From positions 1 to 34,854 of the forward strand of contig JAVBNT010000019.1 of the NCBI GenBank assembly GCA_031551355.1: a stretch of 34,854 bases of DNA, read 5' to 3'. A model generated the notes under the pieces. The model was not told the origin of the DNA. It was given only the letters and a program-made list of their open reading frames with translations, and did no database searches. Shown here one piece after another: positions 1 to 7,677 of this stretch. A program made the translations under genes and the position numbers. The number at the start of each line of letters is the position of its first letter. Positions within the stretch are counted from its first letter, which is position 1. Source of the DNA: JAVBNT01 sp031551355. GTDB lineage: Bacteria; Vulcanimicrobiota; CADAWZ01.

Positions 1-78
1 TATACCGCTAACGACGGCGGATATCCGCCGAGTATTAAGCGCAAAAAATATGAAAGCGCAGGAGCTATGGCGGCATAA
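1..78 (+). CDS. C-terminal end of an unidentified protein (cut by window edge)
   Basis: Frame 1 is open from the first base to a TAA at 76-78 and reads like a real protein end (YTANDGGYPPSIKRK..., ending GAMAA). The start lies outside the window, so family and function cannot be given. The reading frame contains the perfect 16-bp palindrome at 15-30. The neighbouring remnant at 114-258 has a similar look, and together they may be the tail of a small accessory or phage-like gene group, which is inference only. Confidence 0.3.
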   Translation, partial: YTANDGGYPPSIKRKKYESAGAMAA

Positions 79-422
79 CCTCAAGAACTAACGTTTAAAA
101 ATACACCTATTTTATGAGTCAAGAGATATTGACAAGTCCACAGAGAGCTTTAGCTTTAAGTAAGTAAGCAACTACAAGAAGATACAGTAGCAGATCAAAT
201 AAATTTACGTGAATATGTAGACCCGTTTACGGGTGAGCCGGTTAAGAAAGGCAAATAATAAGACCCTTTAGGGTCAGCCAGAGACAATGGTGCGGTTGGC
301 AGATCTTTCATGCGCTTACAAGCGCTTGCTGGTAAAAAGCCCTTATAGGGCTAGTGCAAACCACCGGCTAAGCCGGTGGTCCTGATTATTATGATAAAAG
401 ATAAAAATTCCTCTCACAGAGG
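15..422. repeat. Cluster of short perfect hairpins with 2-4 nt loops
   Basis: Seven compact inverted repeats lie in about 400 bp: CGGCGG/CCGCCG (15-30, loop ATAT), ACCCG/CGGGT (221-234, loop TTTA), GACCC/GGGTC (262-275, loop TTTA), GCGCTT/AAGCGC (312-325, loop AC), AGCCCT/AGGGCT (338-352, loop TAT), ACCACCGGC/GCCGGTGGT (360-380, loop TAA) and CCTCT/AGAGG (410-422, loop CAC). The arms differ in sequence but share the same size and architecture. No long T-tract follows, so they are not ordinary terminators. A similar group lies upstream of radA at 25151-25238. Apart from this and the two small remnants, I see nothing recognisable in 1-563. Confidence 0.5.
114..258 (+). pseudogene. Small gene interrupted by a 4-bp (TAAG) tandem expansion
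   Basis: An ATG at 114 opens a frame reading MSQEILTSPQRALALSK that stops at 165-167. A second frame starting at 160 continues with SKQLQEDTVADQINLR and ends VDPFTGEPVKKGK, with TAA at 256-258. The junction is three tandem copies of TAAG (157-168). Removing one copy joins both halves into one 46-residue protein-like sequence, which suggests slippage created the frameshift. No Shine-Dalgarno sequence is visible before the ATG, so the true start is uncertain. The product is not recognised. A programmed frameshift or a sequencing error are alternatives. Confidence 0.35.
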
Positions 423-511
423 TATGAAGAACACAATCGCGCCTTGAGCCCACCCCTGTAACGTATAAGAGGTTTCTATAATTTTTAACAAAAAAATAAT
501 TCAGACGTGCA

Positions 512-557
512 TGCTATAATAAAAAATATGTAGCAAAAAATCAGAATTCAGACGGAG
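512..557 (+). promoter_or_regulatory. Extended -10 box and ribosome binding site of the flavodoxin-like gene
   Basis: TATAAT at 515-520 is preceded by TG at 512-513, giving an extended -10 element. No good -35 hexamer is present at normal spacing. GGAG at 554-557 lies six bases before the ATG at 564 and fixes that start. Confidence 0.4.
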
Positions 558-563
558 AAAAAA

Positions 564-1151
564 ATGAAACTGCTGTTTATTGACGCCTGTATGCGGGAAA
601 CGGAATCAAGAACCGCAAAACTTTGCCGCCTTTTCCTCGAGGAATACCAAAAAAATAATCCCGGCCATAAAATAGAAACCGTAGATCTGAAAAAGACACA
701 ATTACCGTATTATGACGGCGGCAAAGTCAGAGAACGGGAAAGACTCACAGCCGGCGGGGAATTTGAGAATGAAATCTTTAGCAATGCAATCCGCTTCGCC
801 GAAGCAGACAAAATTGTCATTGGAGCGCCCTACTGGGATCTTTCGTTTCCGGCAGCACTAAAAATCTATATTGAGAATATCTGCGCCTCAGGGATCGTTT
901 TTGCAACAACAGACAGCGGAATACAGGGGCTTTGCCAAGCCCGATGTCTGCTTTATATCACAACAGCAGGAGGATTTATCGCGGAAAACAATTTCGGATA
1001 TGAATATCTAAAAGGATTGTGCAAAGTCATTTTCGGCATTCCACGCACACATAATGTGTCGGCGGAGGCTCTCGACATCGCGGGCTTTAACGTTGAAGAA
1101 ATCATCACAAAAACTGCCGGGGAACTGAAATTACTGGCAAAAAAGTTTTGA
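564..1151 (+). CDS. Flavodoxin-fold NAD(P)H oxidoreductase (AzoR / quinone-reductase-like)
   Basis: This 195-residue protein has the layout of FMN-dependent NADH azoreductases and NAD(P)H quinone oxidoreductases. The N-terminus MKLLFIDACMRETES forms the first strand and phosphate-binding loop. IVIGAPYWDLSFPAALK (about residues 86-102) matches the conserved P-Y/M-W-N-F-S-x-P segment of the family, with Asp where Asn is usual. YITTAGG (about 132-138) is the second flavin-contacting loop. Such enzymes transfer two electrons from NAD(P)H to quinones, azo compounds or nitroaromatics in the cytosol. The real substrate cannot be told from sequence. The gene stands alone with its own -10 box and is convergent with the acyltransferase downstream. 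Confidence 0.8.
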   Translation: MKLLFIDACMRETESRTAKLCRLFLEEYQKNNPGHKIETVDLKKTQLPYYDGGKVRERERLTAGGEFENEIFSNAIRFAEADKIVIGAPYWDLSFPAALKIYIENICASGIVFATTDSGIQGLCQARCLLYITTAGGFIAENNFGYEYLKGLCKVIFGIPRTHNVSAEALDIAGFNVEEIITKTAGELKLLAKKF

Positions 1152-1231
1152 TTTTTTTACATTTCTTGAATTCCTATTACTGACATAAACCGTTTTTAGA
1201 ACATTTTGAATATAAAAAAACGCAAATAACA

Positions 1232-2284
1232 CTATACTATATATCTATTTAAAAAAGGCAGTTTCAAAAGAACCCGAGATACAAAAAAACTAAGCAAAAA
1301 TATTACACAGGATATTATCGGAACGTAAAAAACAGGAGCATATGAAAAATATCCTGCGTTAACAAAATAACTGATAAAAAATACATGAACAAGATATATA
1401 CCGAAAGAAGCTTTTGAAAGACCTGTTATCAGAGCTGTTACATTATCATTCAATACGATTTTCCCAAAAATATTTTTAAAAAACAAAAAAATACCAATAC
1501 TCAGACAAATTGTATTCGGCGTAAGATAACCGTTAAAAATATCTACAGCACAATTACTTGTTATTGATGCATAATATGTTGCAAATATAGTAAACAGCAG
1601 AGAAATTACTCCAAAAAAATAGACGGTATAAGTAATTTTAGGAGAGATTTCGGCCTTTTTCAAATAAAAACCTAATACATAAAAACCTACATACCCTAAA
1701 ACAAGGTGCAAATCCAAATTTTCTACAAGCGGTTTATATCTCTCAAAAAAAGGAAAATTAAACAATGTCGGAAACAGGGAAGCAAAAAGAAAAAACAAAA
1801 CGAAAAAATAATAATAATCCCTATCCCTGGCTCCGGCAGTAAAAAACCTTAAAACAGGAGTAATTATATAGAGACCAATAAGCATTGGCAAAAACCATAA
1901 ATGATAGCAGCTTTTTCCTTGTGATATGAGCTCCAAAGCCCTATATAACGAATTCATTGTCAACGGATTTCCGCTGGAGATAACAGCATAAATAAAATAT
2001 ATAAAGCTCCAAAATATAAACGCACAAAAAACTCTGAAAATACTGCTTGAATAAAGACGCTTTAAGGATAGTTCTCTTTCAGGATCCAAAAAAAACATAC
2101 CGCTAATCATAACAAAAACAGGGACTCCCCAACGAACTGATGACGCATAAAAATTCAAAATACACCAATCAGGAGAATTAACAGCAACAGTCCCCCAGCT
2201 TACACAAGCCACATGCAGGAAAATCACCGAAAAAACAGCACTAATCCTCAATGCATCGGAATATACCAACCTACCCTTGGACAT
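1232..2284 (-). CDS. Acyltransferase family 3 membrane protein (OafA/WecH-like)
   Basis: The 350-residue protein has about ten hydrophobic segments and the N-terminal pattern of acyltransferase-3 proteins: RISAVFSVIFLHVAC (about residues 13-27) carries the conserved His in the first membrane segment, and WGVPVFVMISGMFFLDPER follows. These integral inner-membrane proteins move acetyl or other short acyl groups onto sugars of surface polysaccharides or glycolipids. A purine-rich GCGGAGA precedes the ATG. The gene is visibly more A/T- and Phe/Tyr/Ile-rich than its neighbours, which fits either a membrane protein or acquisition from elsewhere. No glycosyltransferase or polysaccharide gene is adjacent, so the acceptor is unknown. 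Confidence 0.8.
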   Translation of the reverse strand: MSKGRLVYSDALRISAVFSVIFLHVACVSWGTVAVNSPDWCILNFYASSVRWGVPVFVMISGMFFLDPERELSLKRLYSSSIFRVFCAFIFWSFIYFIYAVISSGNPLTMNSLYRALELISQGKSCYHLWFLPMLIGLYIITPVLRFFTAGARDRDYYYFFVLFFLFASLFPTLFNFPFFERYKPLVENLDLHLVLGYVGFYVLGFYLKKAEISPKITYTVYFFGVISLLFTIFATYYASITSNCAVDIFNGYLTPNTICLSIGIFLFFKNIFGKIVLNDNVTALITGLSKASFGIYLVHVFFISYFVNAGYFSYAPVFYVPIISCVIFLLSFFVSRVLLKLPFLNRYIV

Positions 2285-2355
2285 AATTTCTCCGCATAAT
2301 ATAAATAATTATAATCAAAACAAGGATTCTGCAGATAAACAATTTATACCTCGAA

Positions 2356-2850
2356 CTAATTCAGGACAATTTCTTCTACAGACGACGAATCAGTATTTAA
2401 TATCATAATGGAACCGGTTCCCGTAAGCCAGGAACAGCACTCTCCGGGATTTATCAAAATACATTGTCCGTTTCTGCGGATGTCTTTCCGGTGTGTATGG
2501 CCGTAAACGATCAAATCAAATTTAGACGACTCCAAAAGCGCATCAAGGGCAAACGGTTCATGCATCAAAGCCACCTTAAAACCATTAAAGACAAAATCAT
2601 ACGGCGAACTGTGAAATTCGGCACTTTTCATTGAGGCATACCTCATTTTCAAACCGTAAACCTCACCGTCATTGTTACCCTTTACCCCATACATGGGAAT
2701 AGCGGCTTTCTGAAAAGGCTCCATTGAAGTAGGCGCCACATGATCGCCTGCATGAATGATAAAATCGACCTTACTGCCGACAAATACAGCCAAAGCCTTT
2801 TCAATCACAGGCTTATGATCATGAGTATCGCTGATAATGCCTATCTTCAT
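2356..2850 (-). CDS. YfcE/MJ0936-type metallophosphoesterase
   Basis: This 164-residue protein has the small calcineurin-like phosphoesterase motifs in order: GIISDTHDH (residues 4-12, D-x-H), HAGDH (about 33-37, GD), GNNDGE (about 58-63, GN(N/H)D/E), ALMHEP (about 94-99) and YGHTHRKD (about 116-123, GHTH), ending with INPGECC. These residues bind a di-metal centre. The family includes E. coli YfcE, with phosphodiesterase activity on model substrates and unknown physiological substrate. The gene starts 18 bp after the PiT transporter gene on the same strand, so the two are probably co-transcribed, suggesting a role linked to phosphate handling (inference). Confidence 0.85.
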   Translation of the reverse strand: MKIGIISDTHDHKPVIEKALAVFVGSKVDFIIHAGDHVAPTSMEPFQKAAIPMYGVKGNNDGEVYGLKMRYASMKSAEFHSSPYDFVFNGFKVALMHEPFALDALLESSKFDLIVYGHTHRKDIRRNGQCILINPGECCSWLTGTGSIMILNTDSSSVEEIVLN

Positions 2851-2868
2851 AAATGTATAATCCTCAAA

Positions 2869-3894
2869 CTAAACAAGTCCCAATATATGCAAAATCCAGA
2901 ACACAATAGCACCGAACAGTGCCGAAGCAGGTATCGTCAGAACCCATGCAACAACGATGTTACCGGCAATCCCCCACCGAACCGCACTAAGCCTTTTTGT
3001 CGAGCCGACGCCAAGAATACTTGATGAGATGACGTGCGTCGTGCTTATCGGCGCTCCGAAATGGCTGGCAGAGAAAATAACCATTGCCGCCGATGTTTCA
3101 GCAGCAAAACCATGTATCGTTTCCAGTTTAAATATTTTATGCCCCATCGTTTTTATGATCCGCCAGCCTCCGGAAGCCGTTCCGGCAGCCATCATCAGGG
3201 CGCAGGCAAGCTTTACCCACAAAGGCACTTCCATCACGCCTATAGCTCCCGACATAAAAAGAGCCATCGTGATGATACCCATAGATTTCTGTGCGTCGTT
3301 GGTGCCATGTGACAAAGCCATAAGAGCAGATGAAAGAATCTGCAATTTGCCGAAAACATTTTTGATCTTAACCGGATGCACTTTATACAAAAGCCAGCAC
3401 AGTATCACCATTAAAACAAAACCTGCGAGAAAGCCTGCCATGGGAGACAGGAAAAGAGGCAGAACAACCTTTTGCAGGATTGAGCCTATTTTAAGGATAT
3501 CAAGGTAAGATACGTTATAATAAAATCCGTAGGCGACGGCAGATCCCATCAGAGCACCGATAAGGGCGTGGGAGGAACTGCTCGGAAGGCCCAGCCACCA
3601 GGTTATCAGATTCCAGAGGATTGAGCCCAGCAACGCAGAAAGAATAACAGTCTGGCAGTTATTCAGAGCAGACATATTAATGATTCCGTCACCGATTGTC
3701 TTTGCGACATGCGTTCCCAGAAGCGCACCGGCAAAGTTTAATGAAGAAGCCATTATAATTGCTGCTTTCGGAGAAAGAACCCTGGTGGAAACCACTGTCG
3801 CAATCGCATTTGCAGTATCATGGAAGCCGTTAATATAATCGAATACCAATGCCATAATCACAATCAATATGCAAATACAGGACAATGTCGCCAT
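2869..3894 (-). CDS. pit: PiT-family inorganic phosphate transporter
   Basis: The protein is an integral membrane phosphate:cation symporter of the PiT family. The two family signatures are present: the N-terminal FDYINGFHDTANAIATVV (about residues 18-35) and the internal repeat ALMALSHGTNDAQKSMGII, each with the conserved D-x-A-N or N-D-A-Q core. The rest is a series of about ten membrane segments with a second G-A-P-I-S-T-T-H-V motif near the C-terminus. I place the start at 3894, because AGGGGGAA lies four bases before this ATG; the frame is open further upstream to 3945, but that extension has no ribosome site. The product is 341 residues. No PhoU-like DUF47 partner gene is next to it, although that partner is common for PiT genes. 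Confidence 0.9.
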   Translation of the reverse strand: MATLSCICILIVIMALVFDYINGFHDTANAIATVVSTRVLSPKAAIIMASSLNFAGALLGTHVAKTIGDGIINMSALNNCQTVILSALLGSILWNLITWWLGLPSSSSHALIGALMGSAVAYGFYYNVSYLDILKIGSILQKVVLPLFLSPMAGFLAGFVLMVILCWLLYKVHPVKIKNVFGKLQILSSALMALSHGTNDAQKSMGIITMALFMSGAIGVMEVPLWVKLACALMMAAGTASGGWRIIKTMGHKIFKLETIHGFAAETSAAMVIFSASHFGAPISTTHVISSSILGVGSTKRLSAVRWGIAGNIVVAWVLTIPASALFGAIVFWILHILGLV

Positions 3895-4051
3895 AAAATT
3901 CCCCCTAAAACAAGCTGAGCATTTATTTAGAGATTTTTTTCTCAATAAAATATTTTGCCCTTTGAGATTCTTTCTATTTTCGTAAAATCCTGCATAAAAG
4001 ATAACATTATCATATATTAGTCAATAAAACTCATAAAGGAATTTATTTATT

Positions 4052-5266
4052 ATGAAAACACCAAAAGGATTGCGACTCCATATCGCGATCTTCGGACGCA
4101 CCAATGTCGGAAAATCGACTTTTCTCAACATGGTAACGGGACAGGATGTTTCAATTACATCACCAATTGCCGGAACCACAACCGATGTGGTGGAAAAGGC
4201 GATGGAACTGTTGCCTATAGGCCCAGTGCTTTTCATCGACACGGCGGGAATAGACGATCAATCATTACTCGCCGAAAAACGTCTGGAAAAGACGGCAAAA
4301 GTATTTGACCGCACCGATATCGGCGTAATCGTAACCGATTCCGGCTTTGGCAGCTGGGAAGAAAATATAATCTCGGAATTTGAAAAAAGAAAAGTTCCCT
4401 TCATCATTGCCGTTAACAAAATGGATCTTGAAAAAAACGGAAAATTTGGGAAAATCTCCGCAAAATATAAAAATACCCTTCACTGCAGCAGCATAGACAA
4501 AGAATCGCGCGAAAAAAATATTTCCGCTTTCAAGCAGCAGATCATAAACATATGCCCGGATGATTTTATCTCGCCGCCGCCGCTTTTAGGAGATATTGTC
4601 AGGGAAAACGATGTTATTATAATGATTGTCCCCATAGACATGGAAGCCCCCAAGGGCAGGCTCATACTCCCGCAGGTACAGGCCATAAGAGACGGTCTTG
4701 ATTTTAACTGCAATGTCATTGTTACGAAAGAGAACACATATTCGGTAATGCTGGGCCGGCTGTCGGCAAAACCGGATTTGGTCATATGCGACTCCCAGGT
4801 TGTAGACAGAATGGCGGATGAAACTCCTGATGATATACCCTGCACAACATTTTCAATACTTTTCTCCAGAAACAAGGGCGACCTGCAAACTTTCTACAAC
4901 GGCGCTATGGCGATTGACAGACTGAAAGACGGGGACACGATACTGATTGCCGAAGCATGCACCCACCATGCGCTGGAAGACGATATCGGGCGTGTAAAAA
5001 TACCCAATCTGCTCAGGAAGTATACCAAAGCACAACTTAGTGTGGAAGTATGTTCCGGCAAAGATTTCCCGGATGATCTTTCCAAATTCAGCCTCATACT
5101 GCAGTGCGGAGGCTGCATGATAAACAGAAGGGAAATGCTTTCGAGAATTGAAAAAGCCGGACAGTCAGGAGTGCCCATTACCAATTACGGATTATGCATA
5201 TCAAAAATCAAAGGCGTTCTAAGCCGTGTAACCGCACTCTTCAACCTAGACGTCCACGACCGGTAA
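4052..5266 (+). CDS. hydF: [FeFe]-hydrogenase H-cluster maturation GTPase HydF
   Basis: HydF is the scaffold that receives the di-iron subcluster built by HydE and HydG and delivers it to apo-hydrogenase. The N-terminal GTPase domain has GRTNVGKS (about residues 15-22), the T-T-T switch region, DTAG (about 63-66) and NKMD (about 112-115). The C-terminal cluster-binding domain shows C303-T-H305, C352-G-G-C355 and the family tail MINRREM. In many HydF proteins a His precedes the CxxC; here it is Gln351. The length, 404 residues, is normal. The gene sits 227 bp upstream of the hnd operon on the same strand. hydE and hydG are not in the window. Confidence 0.95.
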   Translation: MKTPKGLRLHIAIFGRTNVGKSTFLNMVTGQDVSITSPIAGTTTDVVEKAMELLPIGPVLFIDTAGIDDQSLLAEKRLEKTAKVFDRTDIGVIVTDSGFGSWEENIISEFEKRKVPFIIAVNKMDLEKNGKFGKISAKYKNTLHCSSIDKESREKNISAFKQQIINICPDDFISPPPLLGDIVRENDVIIMIVPIDMEAPKGRLILPQVQAIRDGLDFNCNVIVTKENTYSVMLGRLSAKPDLVICDSQVVDRMADETPDDIPCTTFSILFSRNKGDLQTFYNGAMAIDRLKDGDTILIAEACTHHALEDDIGRVKIPNLLRKYTKAQLSVEVCSGKDFPDDLSKFSLILQCGGCMINRREMLSRIEKAGQSGVPITNYGLCISKIKGVLSRVTALFNLDVHDR

Positions 5267-5407
5267 AAAGACAAACTCCCGAAAGATAATACCCCTTGAG
5301 ACCAGGTATCATTAATGAAAAATAAATATAAAATGTCATTTTTTCTAAAGGGAAAAAATCTTACCTGAAGAAGTCTCATAGCGAAGTTTATTAAATTATC
5401 ACTTTAT

Positions 5408-5480
5408 TTGCATTAAATAGAGAAAAAAATCTTTATTTACTTTAAAAACAAAATATTTCGTTAAAAACAAAACCTACGAA
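5408..5480 (+). promoter_or_regulatory. Candidate promoter and direct repeats upstream of the hnd operon
   Basis: TTGCAT (5408-5413) and TTTATT (5432-5437), with an 18-bp spacer, are a possible promoter. Downstream of it TTAAAAACAAAA occurs twice, at 5442-5453 and 5461-5472, 19 bp apart and so nearly on the same DNA face. This could bind a repressor or an anaerobic regulator, which is inference. The rest of the 5267-5493 gap holds no gene and no convincing terminator for hydF. Confidence 0.3.
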
Positions 5481-5493
5481 AGGGGCTTTTTTT

Positions 5494-5844
5494 ATGACAA
5501 AAATAGAGCTGTTAAGAAAGAAAAAAGAAGAAGCTGTTGAAAGACTCGGCAAAAAATACTCGCAAAATATACGGGTAAATATCGGAATGGCCACCTGTGA
5601 AATTGCCGCCGGATCCAAAGAAGTATGGGACGTTTTTGAAAAAGCCCTTAGTTCCGGTGACATTAAAATTGATATGGCCGTAAAAGGCTGCGCCGGCCGC
5701 TGCAACTTTGAGCCTACAATCGAGATTCTTGAAAAAGGAAAACTCCCGGTAAAATACTGCCAGGTAACACCCGAGATGGCCCGGCAGATAATAGAGCGCC
5801 ATATTAAAAAGGGCGAAATAATAGAAGACTATATAATAAACTAA
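5494..5844 (+). CDS. hndB: HndB-like thioredoxin-fold [2Fe-2S] ferredoxin subunit
   Basis: This 116-residue protein resembles HndB of the Desulfovibrio fructosivorans NADP-reducing hydrogenase. It has the motif IGMATCEIAAGS (about residues 30-41), typical of this family where it usually reads C-G-I-A-A-G-A, and then VKGCAGRCNFEP (about 67-78). That gives three conserved Cys rather than the four of NuoE, as in other HndB proteins. The C-terminal half ends in a short helix. It begins the hnd operon and lies 27 bp upstream of hndC. It probably serves as a small electron-transfer or assembly subunit of the cytosolic hydrogenase complex. The start is supported by AAGGGG upstream. Confidence 0.85.
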   Translation: MTKIELLRKKKEEAVERLGKKYSQNIRVNIGMATCEIAAGSKEVWDVFEKALSSGDIKIDMAVKGCAGRCNFEPTIEILEKGKLPVKYCQVTPEMARQIIERHIKKGEIIEDYIIN

Positions 5845-5871
5845 AAATAATTATTTAGGAGCGAGGATTTT

Positions 5872-7662
5872 ATGGCAATCGAAAAAGAGATTATTTTGTG
5901 CAACGGCCCATCGTGTTCCAAAGGTGATACAAGACAAATAAAAAAATCACTGGAAGAACAGATCGCCAGGCATAATCTTCAGAACAAAATAAAAATAATT
6001 ACTTCCGGCTGTCTCGGTTTCTGCAAAGAAGGTCCGGTTATGCTGGTTCTTCCGGAAAATATTTACTACGGCAACTTAACTCCGGAAAATATTTCCGTTA
6101 TCGCAGAAAATCACCTGCTTAAAAACAGTCCGGTAGAAAACCTGATAATAAAGACGAATCATATCTATAACAGGTTCTTCCCTACTTTCGGAGACATATC
6201 TTATTTCTCCAAACAAATGAGAATCGCGCTGCGCAATTGCGGTGTTATCGATCCTGAAAGTCTTGACGAATATCTTTCCGTACGCGGATATGAAGCGATC
6301 GCAACAATTCTTGAAAACATGAAACCGCAAGACGTCGTTGCCAAAATAAAAAAATCAGGGTTAAGAGGCAGAGGCGGAGGAGGTTTCTCCACCGGTCTGA
6401 AATGGGAGCTGACGGCCAGAGAATCATCACCGGTTAAATATATCATCTGCAACGCCGATGAAGGAGATCCGGGAGCATTTATGGACAGAAGCCTCATCGA
6501 AGGTGATCCGCATACCGTTATTGAGGGTATGATCATCGGGGGCTATGCCATCGGAGCCGACAAAGGCTATGTGTATATCAGGGCTGAATATCCGCTGGCA
6601 ATCAAGCGTATTGAAAAGGCCATCGCCGATGCAAGACAGGCCGGTTTTCTCGGCAAAAACATCTTCGGGTCGGATTTCTCATTTGATCTCGAAATCAGGC
6701 TTGGCGCAGGCGCATTCGTATGCGGCGAAGAAACCGCCCTCATTCACTCGATCGAAGGCCACAGGGGTATGCCAAGACCGAGACCGCCATATCCTGCGGC
6801 AAAAGGATTGTTTGACAAACCGACGGTTATCAACAACGTTGAAACATGGGGCAATATACCTGTGATCATACTCGACGGAGAAGACTGGTTCAGTTCGATC
6901 GGGACGGAAAAAAGCAAAGGCACCAAGGTATTTGCCCTGGCCGGAAAAATCAACAACACCGGTCTCGTTGAAGTTCCGATGGGAACGACCCTCAGAGAGA
7001 TGATCTTCGATATCGGCGGCGGAATTCCGGGAGGAAGAAAATTCAAGGCCGTGCAGACCGGCGGACCTTCCGGCGGTTGTCTGCCGGCAGACTTCCTTGA
7101 TACACAGATCGACTATGACTCTCTGGCTGCGGCCGGCTCCATTATGGGCTCCGGCGGTATGATCGTCATAGATGAAGATTCCTGTATGGTAAACATCGCC
7201 AAATTTTTCCTTGAATTTACCCAGGACGAGTCTTGCGGAAAATGCACCCCCTGCAGGGAAGGCACAAAAAGAATGCTTGAGATTCTTACGAGAATCACCG
7301 AAGGCAACGGACAGGACGGAGACATTCAGAAGCTTGAAAGACTCGGCAATATGATTAAAAAAGCCTCCCTGTGCGGCCTGGGCCAGTCGGCTCCGAATCC
7401 GGTGTTGAGTACCATCAAAAACTTCCGTGAGGAGTATGAGGAACATATAAACGATAAAACCTGCAGAGCAGGCGTATGTCAGCACCTCGTGGCATTTACG
7501 ATTCAGGACAACTGTGTCGGCTGCGGCGCATGTAAAAAGGTATGCCCCGTAAATGCAATAACCGGCAGTCCGAAACAAAAGCACGTAATAGATTCCGAGC
7601 TTTGCATAAGATGCGGACTTTGTTACCGAACCTGTAAATTCAACGCCATAAAGAAAGGTTAA
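5872..7662 (+). CDS. hndC: NuoF-like flavoprotein subunit of Hnd hydrogenase (HndC/HydB)
   Basis: This 596-residue subunit holds the NAD(P)H and FMN site of the soluble hydrogenase. Order of domains: an N-terminal thioredoxin-like [2Fe-2S] domain (CNGPSC about residues 10-15, SGCLGFC about 45-51); the Nuo51 FMN/NADH domain with GLRGRGGGGFSTGLKW (about 164-179) and NADEGDPGAFMDR; an SLBB segment; the [4Fe-4S] motif ESCGKCTPCREG (about 451-462); and a C-terminal two-cluster ferredoxin domain (CVGCGACKKVCP and CIRCGLCYRTC). This layout is that of the HydB/HndC proteins of electron-bifurcating hydrogenases. It lies 15 bp upstream of hndD. GGAGCGAGG precedes the ATG. Confidence 0.95.
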   Translation: MAIEKEIILCNGPSCSKGDTRQIKKSLEEQIARHNLQNKIKIITSGCLGFCKEGPVMLVLPENIYYGNLTPENISVIAENHLLKNSPVENLIIKTNHIYNRFFPTFGDISYFSKQMRIALRNCGVIDPESLDEYLSVRGYEAIATILENMKPQDVVAKIKKSGLRGRGGGGFSTGLKWELTARESSPVKYIICNADEGDPGAFMDRSLIEGDPHTVIEGMIIGGYAIGADKGYVYIRAEYPLAIKRIEKAIADARQAGFLGKNIFGSDFSFDLEIRLGAGAFVCGEETALIHSIEGHRGMPRPRPPYPAAKGLFDKPTVINNVETWGNIPVIILDGEDWFSSIGTEKSKGTKVFALAGKINNTGLVEVPMGTTLREMIFDIGGGIPGGRKFKAVQTGGPSGGCLPADFLDTQIDYDSLAAAGSIMGSGGMIVIDEDSCMVNIAKFFLEFTQDESCGKCTPCREGTKRMLEILTRITEGNGQDGDIQKLERLGNMIKKASLCGLGQSAPNPVLSTIKNFREEYEEHINDKTCRAGVCQHLVAFTIQDNCVGCGACKKVCPVNAITGSPKQKHVIDSELCIRCGLCYRTCKFNAIKKG

Positions 7663-7677
7663 GGAGATATAAAAGCA

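Noticed and set aside
1..560. Intact insertion sequence or prophage at the left edge
   Set aside because: No transposase, integrase, terminal repeats or target duplication are visible, only small remnants and hairpins.
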